Below, in pieces: positions 10,701-20,108 of a DNA stretch of 20,121 bases (position 1 is its first letter; each line of letters starts with the position of its first letter). The stretch lies in NCBI GenBank assembly GCA_019649035.1, contig BMAT01009815.1:27262-47382 (forward strand), in the 5' to 3' direction. This DNA is from Elysia marginata. Its lineage: Eukaryota > Mollusca > Gastropoda > Plakobranchidae. The translations under genes were made by a program, and so were the position numbers. The notes beneath the pieces are model-generated. The model did no database searches. It was not told the DNA's origin and saw nothing but the letters and a program-made list of their open reading frames with translations.

Positions 10701-11237
10701 TTACAGACTTTAAGCAGCAACGCGTGAGTTTGACGCGAACGTCTGTGGGTCTATTTTTAGAAACTGGTTTCATTATTTTTATAGTTTCCTCAATCTGCTT
10801 TCCCGATTTTCACGAACGCGTAGTGAGACACGGTGCGTGTGCTAAAGGTCTCTATTTTCAATATGACGCATGGGCCTACCAAAACTTAGTTCTATTACAT
10901 CTTATTGATCAATGAAGCATTTTACTGTTGATTGAGGTACGTATAAACTATAATAATTTAGGTTGTAAATATTTAATGTGACCAAGTCATAATATATTCA
11001 TAATTATACGTTATGGAGTACTTGTGAAAAAGGCTAGCTTTCCAAAAACTTAAAAAAACAAACAAACTATGAATTGATTTTTAGATAAAAAAAATGCATT
11101 GTAAGCATCAGATATTGTCTATCAAACTTGTGAGCTACGTCCACTGTACTCCCTGTATTACACCTACACGTACGTTAAACACTAACAATCGTAAAACGAT
11201 AAGGGTAAACAAGGCTAATGTCAGAGTAATTACATAC
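7736..11237. other. AT-rich DNA without a supported gene
   Basis: It includes a poly-C run (8461), AGATCTA motifs (8040-8410), a 111-codon minus-strand frame (10006-10341) and an imperfect stem-loop (10562-10626). None is supported as a gene. A fragment ATGACAAAAAAG|GTGAGT at 10457-10474 looks like a tiny start exon but cannot be verified. Confidence 0.55.
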
Positions 11238-11318
11238 CTTGATATCAATATTTTCTAACTCGCTTAGTGATTCAAATAATTCGCAATATAGCTTTTCTAG
11301 ACCCTTGGATATTTCCAT
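11238..11318 (-). CDS. Candidate first coding exon of an unidentified gene
   Basis: On the minus strand an ATG at 11318-11316 opens 27 codons that end exactly at a strong donor, AAG|GTATGT, in phase 0. The peptide begins MEISKGLEKLYCELFESLSE and ends IDIK; it is leucine- and glutamate-rich and could be an amphipathic helix. No AG acceptor with a pyrimidine tract lies just upstream. Instead there is a TATA box (11361-11354) and an initiator-like TCATTC, so I read this as a first exon with a very short 5' untranslated leader of about 10 nt. I found no second exon. The frame also stays open upstream of the ATG, so chance is not excluded. No function is proposed. Confidence 0.35.
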
Positions 11319-11353
11319 TTGGAAGAATGAAAAGGGGGTTATTATATTACACA

Positions 11354-11361
11354 CTTTTATA
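11354..11361 (-). promoter_or_regulatory. TATA box (TATAAAAG) upstream of the candidate exon
   Basis: TATAAAAG on the minus strand lies 43 nt upstream of the ATG at 11318. A pyrimidine-rich CCCCCTTTTCATTCTTCC follows, and its TCATTC fits an initiator whose A is about 33 nt after the first T of the TATA box, the spacing usual for a TATA-driven start. The motif alone is common in AT-rich DNA; the support comes from its spacing to the initiator, ATG and donor. Confidence 0.35.
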
Positions 11362-11727
11362 CTCACTGAACTTGTTGGCAATGGGTCAGAACGGCAGAGT
11401 TTTGTGCACAAAGACATGAACTCACTAAAACGAAATGATAACATTCGGTCACTACCTAGGTGCGACCAGCTAAGAATAATCAGACTAAAGAATCAGCATG
11501 TACCCCTGAGCCATCATCTTAATCGAACCAATCAAGAACATCCGCTAATCATGTTTCCTATATTTAATAAGCAGTTTGAAACAACAGAACACTAACTATC
11601 TGGGTGGCAGTGTCTTCTCGCTTCATCAGCCGACATTATCAACAACCACCAAATAGAGAAACACCTCAAAATACTACTTTAGTTCATGGAAAGATCGAAG
11701 AGCTAACACTCACGGGCCGCTGGGTAA

Positions 11728-11876
11728 AAAGAAGAAGAAGAAGAAAATGAGGAGGAGGAGGAAGAAGGGGAGTAGAAGAAGACAAAGAAGAATAAGAAGA
11801 AGAGAATGAGGAGGAGGAGAAGGAGGAAGAAGGGGAGTAGAAGACGACGAAGAAACAAAGAAGAAGAAGATTTTCA
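11728..11876. repeat. Purine-rich GAA/GAG array with an internal duplication
   Basis: It consists of GAA and GAG triplets. The block AATGAGGAGGAGGAG followed by GAAGAAGGGGAGTAGAAG occurs twice, about 60 bp apart (near 11745 and 11805), so the array grew partly by segment duplication. The minus-strand poly-Ser/Pro frame through it is low complexity. Confidence 0.9.
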
Positions 11877-13563
11877 ACAGGCTCCAACTTTAAAGTCGTC
11901 CGAGCGACTTGTGTCTCATTTACTCTGGTTGCGTCACAGTTATTGGCAGTGCAAGTTTGAAGAATGTGCAAACAGAAACACTTAACTTAACAGCGAGCCA
12001 GTGGTACTGCAAAACGTGTGTTTTTAGATAGCCCGAACCAAAGTGCACTAGTAATGTAGGCCTACCGCCGTGAACAACAGTATCAAATAAACTAGGAATG
12101 TTTTCATCAAATATGACTGCCTAGTACCAACACACCCCTCTCGACCAAACAAACAAACAAAAAGAAAATCAGGGGATGTAGCAGGTTTTTCTGATTTTAT
12201 GCCCGTAATTTTGCCTCTTTGCTGAGATTTCACACTCTATTGTGTCTTAAAGGCTACGAGAGGAGCTTTCTAGCTGTCCAAGCGAGGTTGCTCAGTGCAG
12301 GTGCAAACAAACACCCTTGGCGCGCGGGTCATCCTCAACAAAATTTTCCTTTAAGTCTTCTTACTCGGAAAACGCTGGACACCATCTAATTAGAAAACAG
12401 CAACAACAACAAAAAATTAGAAAGGATTAACCAAAATAGCAACAGTAGTAGCAATAACAGCAAGGGAACTTTATCAACAAAGAATGCACGGCTAGGAAGA
12501 TAACATAAGAAATGTCTCACATTCTCTATCCAAATGAGTATTAAGTCACAGTGTCTAGTTTTCAGATAATAGGCTTTCAAAGTTTAGTGGGGGTTCAGAA
12601 GTCGATTTTTTTAAATATTAGTTATTGACATTCAAACCATTTCTGAAGAGTTTTTACACCTGATTTATGTTGAAATTTCATGTTTTAAGAGCTTAAATTT
12701 AAATAATATGTTTGCTACGGCTTTTACACCTTTACAGTTGTCTGAACTTTAAACACAACTTTGTTTCCTTTCTGAAACTTCACGTCTTAATCCTGCCGAG
12801 TTCAAACGGCTATAACTTCACGCAGAAGCATGATACTTTGTAGAGCTTTTCTGTTTGTTGTATTTAAAAGCAGAGAAAATTAGCTTTTTGTCACACCAAT
12901 ATCTTCAATTTCAACTTAAGGCAGTAAGAAAAATAATAGGGTATGTATTTTATCTTCAAGAAGCGCAGTAGTGATGGTACATACATGTCTAACTTATCTT
13001 TCTCTCAGTGGCAAGGCGGTGGGTGCCGTAGGTACCATACGTCGAACTCCTGAACCGCACCAAAGGTGGAATTTTTCCCGCCTATTCTGCTTTAAAGCCT
13101 ACTTCGATACACCTAATTACACTTTTAACCGCTCTATCGATGAGATAAGAGCCGTAATAATGGGAAAAAATAATAATAATAGTGAAAACAATAATCATTG
13201 TTAATAAGTTTTTCACACAGGTAATTTATTTTTTTAAGACCAAATCTGCCGCCCTCCCCATGTTGCTGATAAATACAATAAAGGTGTATTATCACTAAAA
13301 GTGCAAGGAAGATGGCGAAATGAGATTATAGAAACTTCATATTAATGTACATACTAAGCCTGACTTATTCAATAGAATTAGGCTAGGTGACAACGAGAAA
13401 ACGTCAATGTCTGACAAAGGGAAAGACTAAAGTATTTCAATCAAGAATAACACATACTACATTGATCTTAATCCACTCAAAGGTTAAACAAAATGACGAA
13501 AGAGTATGATATAGGCAGCAGATAATTCAGAATTTGTTAAGGATTACCCTGTAAAACTTTTGT
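11877..13563. other. No supported gene
   Basis: Mixed AT-rich DNA. The region near 13000-13100 is slightly GC-richer, with a good acceptor-like CTTATCTTTCTCTCAG at 12995-13010, but no convincing exon follows. Confidence 0.55.
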
Positions 13564-13612
13564 ACACATTTAATCAAATATGGCGGCAGGAAGTCCATTA
13601 TGGCGCGCGTCA
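13564..13612 (+). promoter_or_regulatory. Possible promoter patch with YY1-like and ETS-like motifs
   Basis: AAATATGGCGGC (13576-13587) matches the core of a YY1 site (ATGGCGGC). It is followed directly by AGGAAGT, an ETS-type core, and then by a GC-rich ATGGCGCGCG, all in otherwise AT-rich DNA. Adjacent YY1 and ETS motifs are typical of housekeeping promoters. The patch lies about 150 bp upstream of the exon at 13734, but that exon has its own acceptor and I see no donor in between, so any link to the gene is unproven. Confidence 0.25.
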
Positions 13613-13733
13613 TTTCCTTTCAGTTAAAATCGTTTTCAGTGGCATTAACCTAAAGGTTCTTTTAGACACCTCGAGCCTTTAAAAGGTGTATCAATAGAAG
13701 AGTGACTGTTTTGTATTGTTTCGTGTTCGGCAG

Positions 13734-13826
13734 GTGACAGTGCGGCTGTTGGAAGGAGAGAGAAGAAGAATGGTCATGTTTCAGCGTGAGCTCGCCCAAT
13801 GTCTGGCGGAACCTGGTCACAGTAGA
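13734..13826 (+). CDS. Internal exon 1 of 3 of an unidentified helix-rich protein gene
   Basis: This 93-nt exon has phase 0 at both ends. The acceptor follows a T-rich tract and reads TTCGGCAG. The donor is AGA|GTGAGT, a near-consensus site. Read from its first base it gives 31 residues with no stop, starting VTVRLLEGERRRMVMFQREL and ending PGHSR. The composition is rich in Arg, Glu, Leu and Gln, which suits an amphipathic helix or coiled coil. The same frame meets a stop only 13 codons upstream of the acceptor, so this is an internal exon rather than part of a longer open frame. It joins in frame to the exon at 15005. I do not recognise the family and assign no function. I am confident it is an exon because phase, splice sites and composition agree. 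Confidence 0.75.
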
Positions 13827-13956
13827 GTGAGTATGGTGGGAAATCCGCAAATGGAGGGATAAAAAAAAGTATCCGTAAAACATAACACGAAATACATTTC
13901 TTTTCTCTAATTTCAAATCGACGGACAGACAAAAGAATTTTAGATGATCTTACTAC

Positions 13957-14075
13957 AGAAGAAGAAGACGAAGGAGAAGAAAGCGAAAAAGAAGACGAAA
14001 AAGAAGAAGAAGAAGAAGAAGAAGAAGAAGAAGAAGAAGAAGAAGAAGAAAAAGAAGAGGAGGAGGAGGAGTTCG
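13957..14075. repeat. (GAA)n array inside the gene's first intron
   Basis: It is interrupted at first (GAC, AAA), then pure GAA from about 14000 to 14050, ending in GAG units. It lies in the intron between the exons at 13734 and 15005. Confidence 0.95.
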
Positions 14076-14696
14076 AGAGGATAGAAGAGAAAGAGAAAAG
14101 ATTTAAAAGATGTGAAGAGATTAGAAACTTCGGTTTTAAATCAGTAGATTCTGGGGTTCAAACCCTGGTTTGACCAGTTTGATGTTTTTCTTCTACGACT
14201 TTATGAGGTGTTGAATGAGCCCTTGCTACAGAATTGGTGGTAAAACCTCTTGTAAAAGTGCTGGGATGACGCATTATTTATGGCAGCTGCTACTCTATAT
14301 GTCAAATTTGGTTGGTATGGCCTGTTAAAAAAATTAGGTAAAAGACCCTTTGATTTTGAAAAATTGCTAGTAGAGAAAAGAAGACTATAGTATGTATAGT
14401 TTATCATGGCATTGCGGGCAAGCTTTTAACTCCGCCAAATATATGTACGCTTAAGGGAAAAAAAACGCTTTTTTTGTTAACTAACAGCATTCTTTGCTAC
14501 AATGCACACAACGTTATATGTACTTATCGTAGATGTTATGGTGAAGGTGTTAAAAAGACAAATCTGAGCAGTCGGATTTTGTCGTCAGTCGTTCCTAAAT
14601 TGCAAGTTGTGGTTTTAGACAGGATAAAATACATGTACATTTATATCTCTGATGTATCGAAAATTTCGATATGAATAACATCAACAACGAACAATT

Positions 14697-14713
14697 ATCA
14701 TCATCATCATAAA

Positions 14714-14767
<54 letters not shown>

Positions 14768-14776
14768 TATCATCAT
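14697..14776. repeat. (ATC)n array flanked by a 7-bp direct repeat
   Basis: A run of ATC/TCA triplets with one AAACATC interruption. AACAATT lies immediately before (14690-14696) and immediately after (14777-14783). It lies in the same intron as the array at 13957. The repeat unit matches the tail of the LINE fragment at 17846-18132. Confidence 0.9.
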
Positions 14777-15004
14777 AACAATTCAGAAGTTCGTATTAGA
14801 TAAAATGGTCGCTACAAACCTTTATTCAAACCTGCAAATCTGTCACCACCTATCAGAGATGTATGGAGGTCTATGGAAATTACTTGGAGTCATCCTCCCT
14901 AAGTCGAGTCTCTAGGACTGACCTGAACTTAAGTTGTCTTTTTTAATGCCACAATTTATAATTGCCTTTTTATTCAAAACTTTACTTTACTTTTGCTTCC
15001 CCAG

Positions 15005-15036
15005 CGTCATATTGAGTGGCTGTCAGCCAATATCAC
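15005..15036 (+). CDS. Internal exon 2 of 3 of the same gene (32-nt small exon)
   Basis: This very short exon lies between a strong acceptor (a pyrimidine-rich tract ending TTGCTTCCCCAG) and a strong donor (CAC|GTAAGT). It starts in phase 0, matching the end of the 13734 exon, and encodes RHIEWLSANI plus the first two bases of a Thr codon, so it ends in phase 2. The next exon begins with the single G that completes that codon. Only the phase match on both sides makes so short an exon believable. The intron before it is about 1.18 kb and carries (GAA)n and (ATC)n arrays; the intron after it is 415 nt. Its function is unknown. Confidence 0.7.
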
Positions 15037-15339
15037 GTAAGTGATTAAAAAATATAATACAAATAAAAGTGAGAACTGAACTAACTGATACTAATGATAA
15101 TTCATACAAAAATTTTTCCTATTTAAGATTTGCCAGTTGTCTTTGAAGTCATGAAAGGACAACATGGCAGAGGACAGTAACGTTAATTATAGTTTATACA
15201 CTTAAAAGGGAAATAACTACCAAAACAATATTAGAGGTTAGTTTCTAAAGTTCTTTCCCTTGAATCAACAGTGTTCCTCAATTACTTCTGATTCCATTAT
15301 ACAGCTTCGGTACTTTGTATCAGTCACAATCGCATCATC

Positions 15340-15356
15340 TATATATATATATATAT
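15340..15356. repeat. (AT)n microsatellite
   Basis: About eight AT units, in the intron before the exon at 15452. A shorter ATATATAT lies near 15382. Confidence 0.9.
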
Positions 15357-15451
15357 GCGCTAACTACACTTAGACAGTTCTTATATATATAATAAACTTT
15401 GTCCGTACCGCGCATTTGGTATATCTGTTTTGCCTTTTTCTATGTCCCCAG

Positions 15452-15542
15452 GCGTGTAGAAAAGAAATACCGCGGTATAGAGGAAGAGTTCAGGCACGCT
15501 TGTATGGAAGCCTTGATTCGGAGACTCCGCCTTGCCAAGAAG
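15452..15542 (+). CDS. Internal exon 3 of 3 of the same gene
   Basis: This 91-nt exon has a strong acceptor (TTGCCTTTTTCTATGTCCCCAG) and a strong donor (AAG|GTGAGC). Its first base completes the Thr codon begun in the 15005 exon. Thirty codons follow, starting RVEKKYRGIEEEFRHACMEA and ending LIRRLRLAKK, and it ends in phase 0. The peptide is strongly helical and charged, with alternating acidic and basic stretches like a coiled-coil or helical-bundle segment. A longer overlapping frame that begins at an ATG near 15416 runs through the polypyrimidine tract and is a shadow. I found no convincing downstream exon that starts in phase 0 before the window ends. The protein family is not recognised. 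Confidence 0.78.
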
Positions 15543-16110
15543 GTGAGCACGGGCAGTTTGAGTCCATTCAGGATCTGAAGTTAATCTTAAATATATCTTT
15601 AAAAACACCTGAGGGGGCGTATTTAGATACCATTTTAAAGCACACATTTAGCACATAGATGCATGTTCAATGCATACAGTTTATGTCATCATTTTATGTC
15701 CATTCTCCGTCCTCACTCCTATCCCCACCCTGTGCCCTCTCACGTTCAAAGCTATGTATTTACAGGTCTATTTCCTAAGTTCTTTTTTGTGAAGATTCTT
15801 CTCTCAATTAATAGTTTCTTTTTTTTTTTTTTGCCTTCGACCAACCTTTTCCGTCACCTTCTTTCTTTTTTTCCCCAAGTAAATCTCTTCAAAAACCTCG
15901 CTTCGTTTTTTTTGTGAGTTTTATATTTGGTCTTGAGCGATAATAATTTCTTTGTTTTGCAATCTGCCCTAGTAAATCGTTTGTATATTAAAAAGAAAAG
16001 CTCCATAATCGTATCATTTTTACGCAGCGTTCTTTGTCGTGGGGCATAGGTAATTAAATGTTTCATGCGGTCATCGCCTTTTAATGTAAAAACAGCGGTC
16101 TCCTGCCAAA
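15543..16110. other. Probable intron downstream of the exon at 15452
   Basis: T-rich DNA after the GTGAGC donor. A microexon-like TTTTTACGCAG...ATAG|GTAATT at about 16015-16048 would encode only about 7 residues and is not accepted. Confidence 0.5.
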
Positions 16111-16121
16111 ATAATAATAGT

Positions 16122-16187
<66 letters not shown>

Positions 16188-16315
16188 AAGAAGAAGGAGA
16201 AGGAGAAGAAGAAGAAGAAGAAGAAGAAGAAGAAGAAGAAGAAGAAGAAGAAGAAGAAGAAGAAGAAGAAGAAGAAAAAGAAGTTCTAAGAAAAAGGAGA
16301 AGAAGAAGAAAAAAA
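16111..16315. repeat. Compound (AAT)n-(AAG)n microsatellite, about 200 bp
   Basis: AAT triplets run to about 16158 and change directly to AAG, with a few GGA interruptions near 16196, continuing to about 16315. Poly-Asn/Lys (+) and poly-Ser/Tyr (-) frames through it are low-complexity products, not genes. Confidence 0.95.
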
Positions 16316-16569
16316 AGCAAGAAAAATATCATATCTATAAATCTGGGTTCGTGTAATACAAAACTTTTCTAACTCACTCTATCAAGTGACAACTTGCAGG
16401 ATGTGGGACATGCTAATTGATTTCATGACTCAACTTTCAATAACACATACCTCTCTTGGTTTCATGAAAATCTAAAATATTACAGTTTACTTACCATAGA
16501 GTTTCATAATCTCGCCGGCAATAGAAATGAAAAAAAAGCTGTTGCCCACCAGGGGAAATTTAGCCATGT

Positions 16570-16740
16570 CTTTCTTTGTGTCTGTCTGTCTATCTCTGTA
16601 TCTTTGTCTCTCTCTGTATATCTCTGTCTGTTTGTCTGTCTCTCTGTATCTCTGCGTCTCTCTGTATCTCATTGTCTTTGTCTGATGTCTCTCCTTCTCT
16701 CTCTTTCTCCATTTGCTTTTATCTCTCTCTCTCGTTCCCC
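16570..16740. repeat. Degenerate (TCTG/TCTC/TATC)n pyrimidine tract
   Basis: Units of TCTG, TCTC and TGTATC are mixed, with no long pure run. It gives Ser/Leu/Cys-rich frames on + and Arg/Glu/Thr-rich frames on -, none treated as coding. Confidence 0.85.
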
Positions 16741-16797
16741 ATGTACCAAGCTACATGTATCCTTTAGCCTAGCCATAATCTGAGTCAACCCCCCCCC

Positions 16798-17220
16798 TCA
16801 TTTCTATCTCGTTCTCGCTCTCATTTCTATATCCACCAATTATGTCTTCAGCTCCAGGCACCCATCCGGAAAAAAGATTATAATTATTGATTCATATAAG
16901 ACAAATCTTGTCTCTAAACACACGAAAACACAAAAAACTGCCTTTTCTTTACCTTTCTATTTTTTTCTTCGAAAGGAGAGTAATCGGTATTATTGTGCTG
17001 ATCCCGGTGCAATGCTTTGTGTCCTTGAATCCCACCCTTCTACCCTTCTGTTTCAGCCCCGGGAGTTGTAGAGGATAATACCCAGTTACAGCTGCAATTT
17101 CAATTGCGCTATCGATTTGAGCGTTTTATCCATACACACACCATCACATAATTCGAAAGATGCTAAATGAGCATGTGTTGTATGTCTGTGTCAGTGCTTG
17201 TGCGTGTAGAAATATGGCGT

Positions 17221-17225
<5 letters not shown>
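16798..17225. other. No supported gene
   Basis: It contains acceptor-like sites CTTCTGTTTCAG (17056) and ATGTCTTCAG (16852), but the frame continuing from the exon at 15452 stops shortly after each, giving at most a short terminal exon. No polyadenylation signal lies close behind. Confidence 0.5.
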
Positions 17226-17293
<68 letters not shown>

Positions 17294-17365
17294 GAGAGAC
17301 AGAGACAGAGACAAAGAGAAAAGAGAGAGGGAGAGAGAGAGGAGAGAGAAAGAAAGAGAAGGGGG
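17226..17365. repeat. (GA)n-(CAGA)n compound microsatellite
   Basis: Pure GA to about 17260, then ACAG/CAGA units to about 17291, then mixed GAGA/CAGA/GGGA to about 17365. Confidence 0.95.
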
Positions 17366-17845
17366 AGCAGTTCTTCAGTTTTCTCCAGAGAAATAGCTTT
17401 GTTTTTTTATCCTGAAAGATTTGAGTAGACCTATGAAAAAAACTTCCATGCGGAGAGAGATCCATAAAGTATTTCCCTGTAAAATTCAGGTATTTAACAT
17501 ACAAGGAAAAAATATAGAGCCTTGTGGTTATAGTGTCTACGTGGTATCAAATAGAGAAAATAGCATAGTGACCTTGGCGTGTGAAACCACAGGGTAAACT
17601 TTATGCAACCAACCAATACCATCGGTCTGACACTAGGCGTATTAATGATTGATCGAGCTCAGCAGTGCAAATCGATTCTTAATTTAAGCACCTTGACACC
17701 GACCGATATTTTGTTTTATTATTACAATTTATGTACATTACAACAGCATGTTTGTGAAAGGCAGATCAGAATTATCATGCTAGGAGTAAAGAATGTTTTT
17801 CCCATTCTAGCCTTTAATGAAATTATGGCAATGAGAGGCAGACTT

Positions 17846-17906
<61 letters not shown>

Positions 17907-18132
17907 CCATCATCATTATCATCATCATAATCATCATCATTATCATCATCATCATTAAATTTCTCCTGGAATCAACTTGAAATGGCAGGCCAAACTTCTC
18001 GTGCTCAAGCCTGTGCACTTTACTACTCTCAAATTCAGATTCAGATACTCCTGTGATCTCACTCCACGTCTTTGTATCGTCAAACATTTCCCTAGGGGGT
18101 CTCCAACGGCCTCTCTTGCCTTCCACACTTTC
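17846..18132 (-). mobile_element. 5'-truncated LINE fragment, 3' end with (TGA)n tail
   Basis: On the minus strand a frame starting about 18132 reads VEGKRGRWRPPREMFDDTKT followed by WSEITG. This fits the Gly/Arg/Pro-rich segment and W-T-G-like motif near the C terminus of many LINE reverse-transcriptase proteins (GKRGRGRPR...D...WTG). About 100 nt later comes GGAGAAATTTAA and then a pure (TGA)n tail (17957-17846), as expected at a LINE 3' end. Only the last 180 nt or so of coding sequence remain, so it is a dead 5'-truncated copy. After ITG the match to LINE proteins fades, perhaps through a frameshift. The clade is uncertain. No clear target-site duplication was found. Confidence 0.6.
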
Positions 18133-18181
18133 CTAAAACATAGATTGATATGCATACGATATAAACACGACAGACATGAAC

Positions 18182-18315
18182 TGAAATTTGTAAGCGGATA
18201 CCTGGAATAGAAATAAACGGATAGATATGTAGTTAGTTATTAGTTGAAGGAGAAAGTAAAAGAAAATATGTATTGAAGTTTGTAAGTAGACATCTAAAAT
18301 AGAAATAGACGAAAT
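18182..18315. repeat. Two diverged tandem copies, period about 92 bp
   Basis: TGAAATTTGTAAGCGGATAC (18182) and TGAAGTTTGTAAGTAGACAT (18274) each continue with a similar AATAGAAATA-ACG block. The second copy is truncated. Confidence 0.6.
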
Positions 18316-18367
18316 GAAATTTGAAAATAAAATGGGATGGGATAACAAAGACGAAGTGTTGAATTAG

Positions 18368-18474
18368 AGATAGAGTGATTGATAGATAGATAAGTAGATA
18401 AAGATAGAGGGGAGAAAGAGGGAGAGAGAGAGAACGAGAGAGAGAGAGTGGGAGAGAGAGAGGGGGAGGGAGGA
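18368..18474. repeat. (GATA)n then (GA)n purine tract
   Basis: GATAGATAGATA units near 18380-18410 give way to GAGAGA and GGGAGG runs. Confidence 0.85.
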
Positions 18475-18844
18475 GCATAATAATACTTCTCAATCTTTAT
18501 TTCATTAGATCAATTGTATAGCGTATAAAGAGTTCCATTCTCTTTCATAGACTAGTTAGAGTAAATATTGAGTTACTTCAAATTCAAGAGAAATGAAAGT
18601 GGCGAAAAAAAAAAAACAGTAAGCAAAGTCTCGCTTTTCAAAAGCCGAGTATGACCGATACAAGTTTTCGCAACAACTTACAAGGTTCTCTTGCGTTATA
18701 TGCTCGATGGTTTACTTTATTTTTAACGGGAAACAGGAAGTGAGATATTGCAACAATACAAACTGGTCCTTTGATATGTGTGAGGTTTTTTCTCCTATTT
18801 CCGCTAGCCTAAACTTAACTATGAATTTTTGGGGGATTGCTTTC

Positions 18845-18915
18845 GTGCTTGCGATCGAACCCAAGCAATAGGGAATCGCCATTGGTGCGTGTCTCTAATG
18901 CGCAAGCGCAAGACA
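18845..18915 (-). mobile_element. Degenerate tRNA-like SINE head
   Basis: On the minus strand GGGTTCGATCGC (18862-18851) is a B box, preceded by a D-arm-like ATTAGAGACACGCACC. The A box is poor. The patch from about 18845 to 18985 is more GC-rich than its surroundings, which also suggests an inserted element. A 66-codon frame that crosses it is not treated as a gene. Confidence 0.3.
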
Positions 18916-20108
18916 ACCCGAAAACCCCAGATCACGAGCGTCTGGTGTCTATTGTCACTCACCATGTGCTGCCGCGGGCGATGACAGTGACTCACGCGAA
19001 AATCTATTTTTACTTTTCTAGTTTTCCCGATCTATGAATAACCTTCCTCACCGGGCCATAGCGTCGACCATCGATCGCCTTCAATCTGCCACAGAAAGCT
19101 TTCACCTTTGTTTTCTTTGTTTCTCTTGGTGACCTTGTACAATTCTATTTTTATAATGCCCTTTTCCCCTTATTTTATATCCCCACGGATTCCCCCATTT
19201 ATCGTCGGCTAAATTTGGTTCAGGTGCGTTTGTATAAATTGTAGCTACCGATCGCTGCTTTCTCCACATAGTTTGACACGAGTTAGGAGGAAGTACAGAA
19301 TTTCGGTTGTGTAAACGCTGCGGTTCTGCAGTAAAAAAGAAACATAAGTTTGTGAGTTTTGATACCGAGTTGATCTGAAAAGATATCCCAGTTAGCTAAG
19401 AGGATTTTGTGATAGTTGTGTACAGTTATAGTGGATTAAGAGTCCGACTAACTAGATAGGACTAAATGAAAAAGAAATTCGGGAAACGAAAACAAAACTA
19501 GATTAATAAAGAATAAATTTATTTTAAAAAAAAGCAATCCTTGGACAAAAACGTATTAGCTAAGCTCTGTTTTTTTACAGTTTAAATGAAAGCCTCTGTT
19601 TTAATAAATACTCTTTTTGAACTGTCAAGTTTTTCAGAATGCTTTCCCAAAAAGCTTAGTCGTTTTAAACATTTTAATGATTACAACTACAACAACTATA
19701 AATAAAGAATATTGCGTCAAATATATCTTTGAGTGATGAGATAAACACTACTGTTATTTAGATCGTTTTGATATTCAACTCTCGAAGATGTTAAGAGGGC
19801 GCAAGAAAAAATAAAAAAGGTAGGCAACAAGGGGTGTTGGGTGAGAAAAGGAGGCTTTTCAATAAAGACATTGTATTAAGCCAACCACGTTCATTTCCCA
19901 TTACTGTTTTGCAAATAATCGAAGGCCGATTTACAGAGGCGTGGTAGGATTGGGTAAACGCACAATCCATAAAGAGTGAACAAATAGTAAAGGTACTATG
20001 TTTGATGGAGCCCTTGCCGATGGCCCACCAAGCTATGATCAATTACCGCAAAGATTTAGCGCTTTGGTGCACATGACAAAAGATGCTTTTTGCTGCTGAT
20101 GGGGTCCT

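Noticed and set aside
11239-11595. A 118-codon + strand frame
   Set aside because: It lies opposite the minus-strand candidate exon and promoter; its composition is ordinary for AT-rich non-coding DNA and it has no domain.
13011-13029. A 19-nt microexon (GKAVGA) before the 13734 exon
   Set aside because: The acceptor is good but the donor, GCC|GTAGGT, is only moderate, and 19 nt is too short to judge without transcript data.
15171-15210. ATGGCAGAGGACAGT, a start in good context
   Set aside because: It stops after about 13 codons, has no donor, and lies inside an intron of the + strand gene.
15416-15658. An 80-codon + strand frame
   Set aside because: It runs through the polypyrimidine tract, exon and intron in a frame different from the phase-consistent one.
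16065-16332. Poly-Asn/Lys (+) and poly-Ser/Tyr (-) open frames
   Set aside because: Both come entirely from the compound (AAT)n-(AAG)n microsatellite.
17603-17980. A 125-codon + strand frame ending in poly-Ile
   Set aside because: Its length comes from the (ATC)n LINE tail; the non-repetitive part has no recognisable domain.
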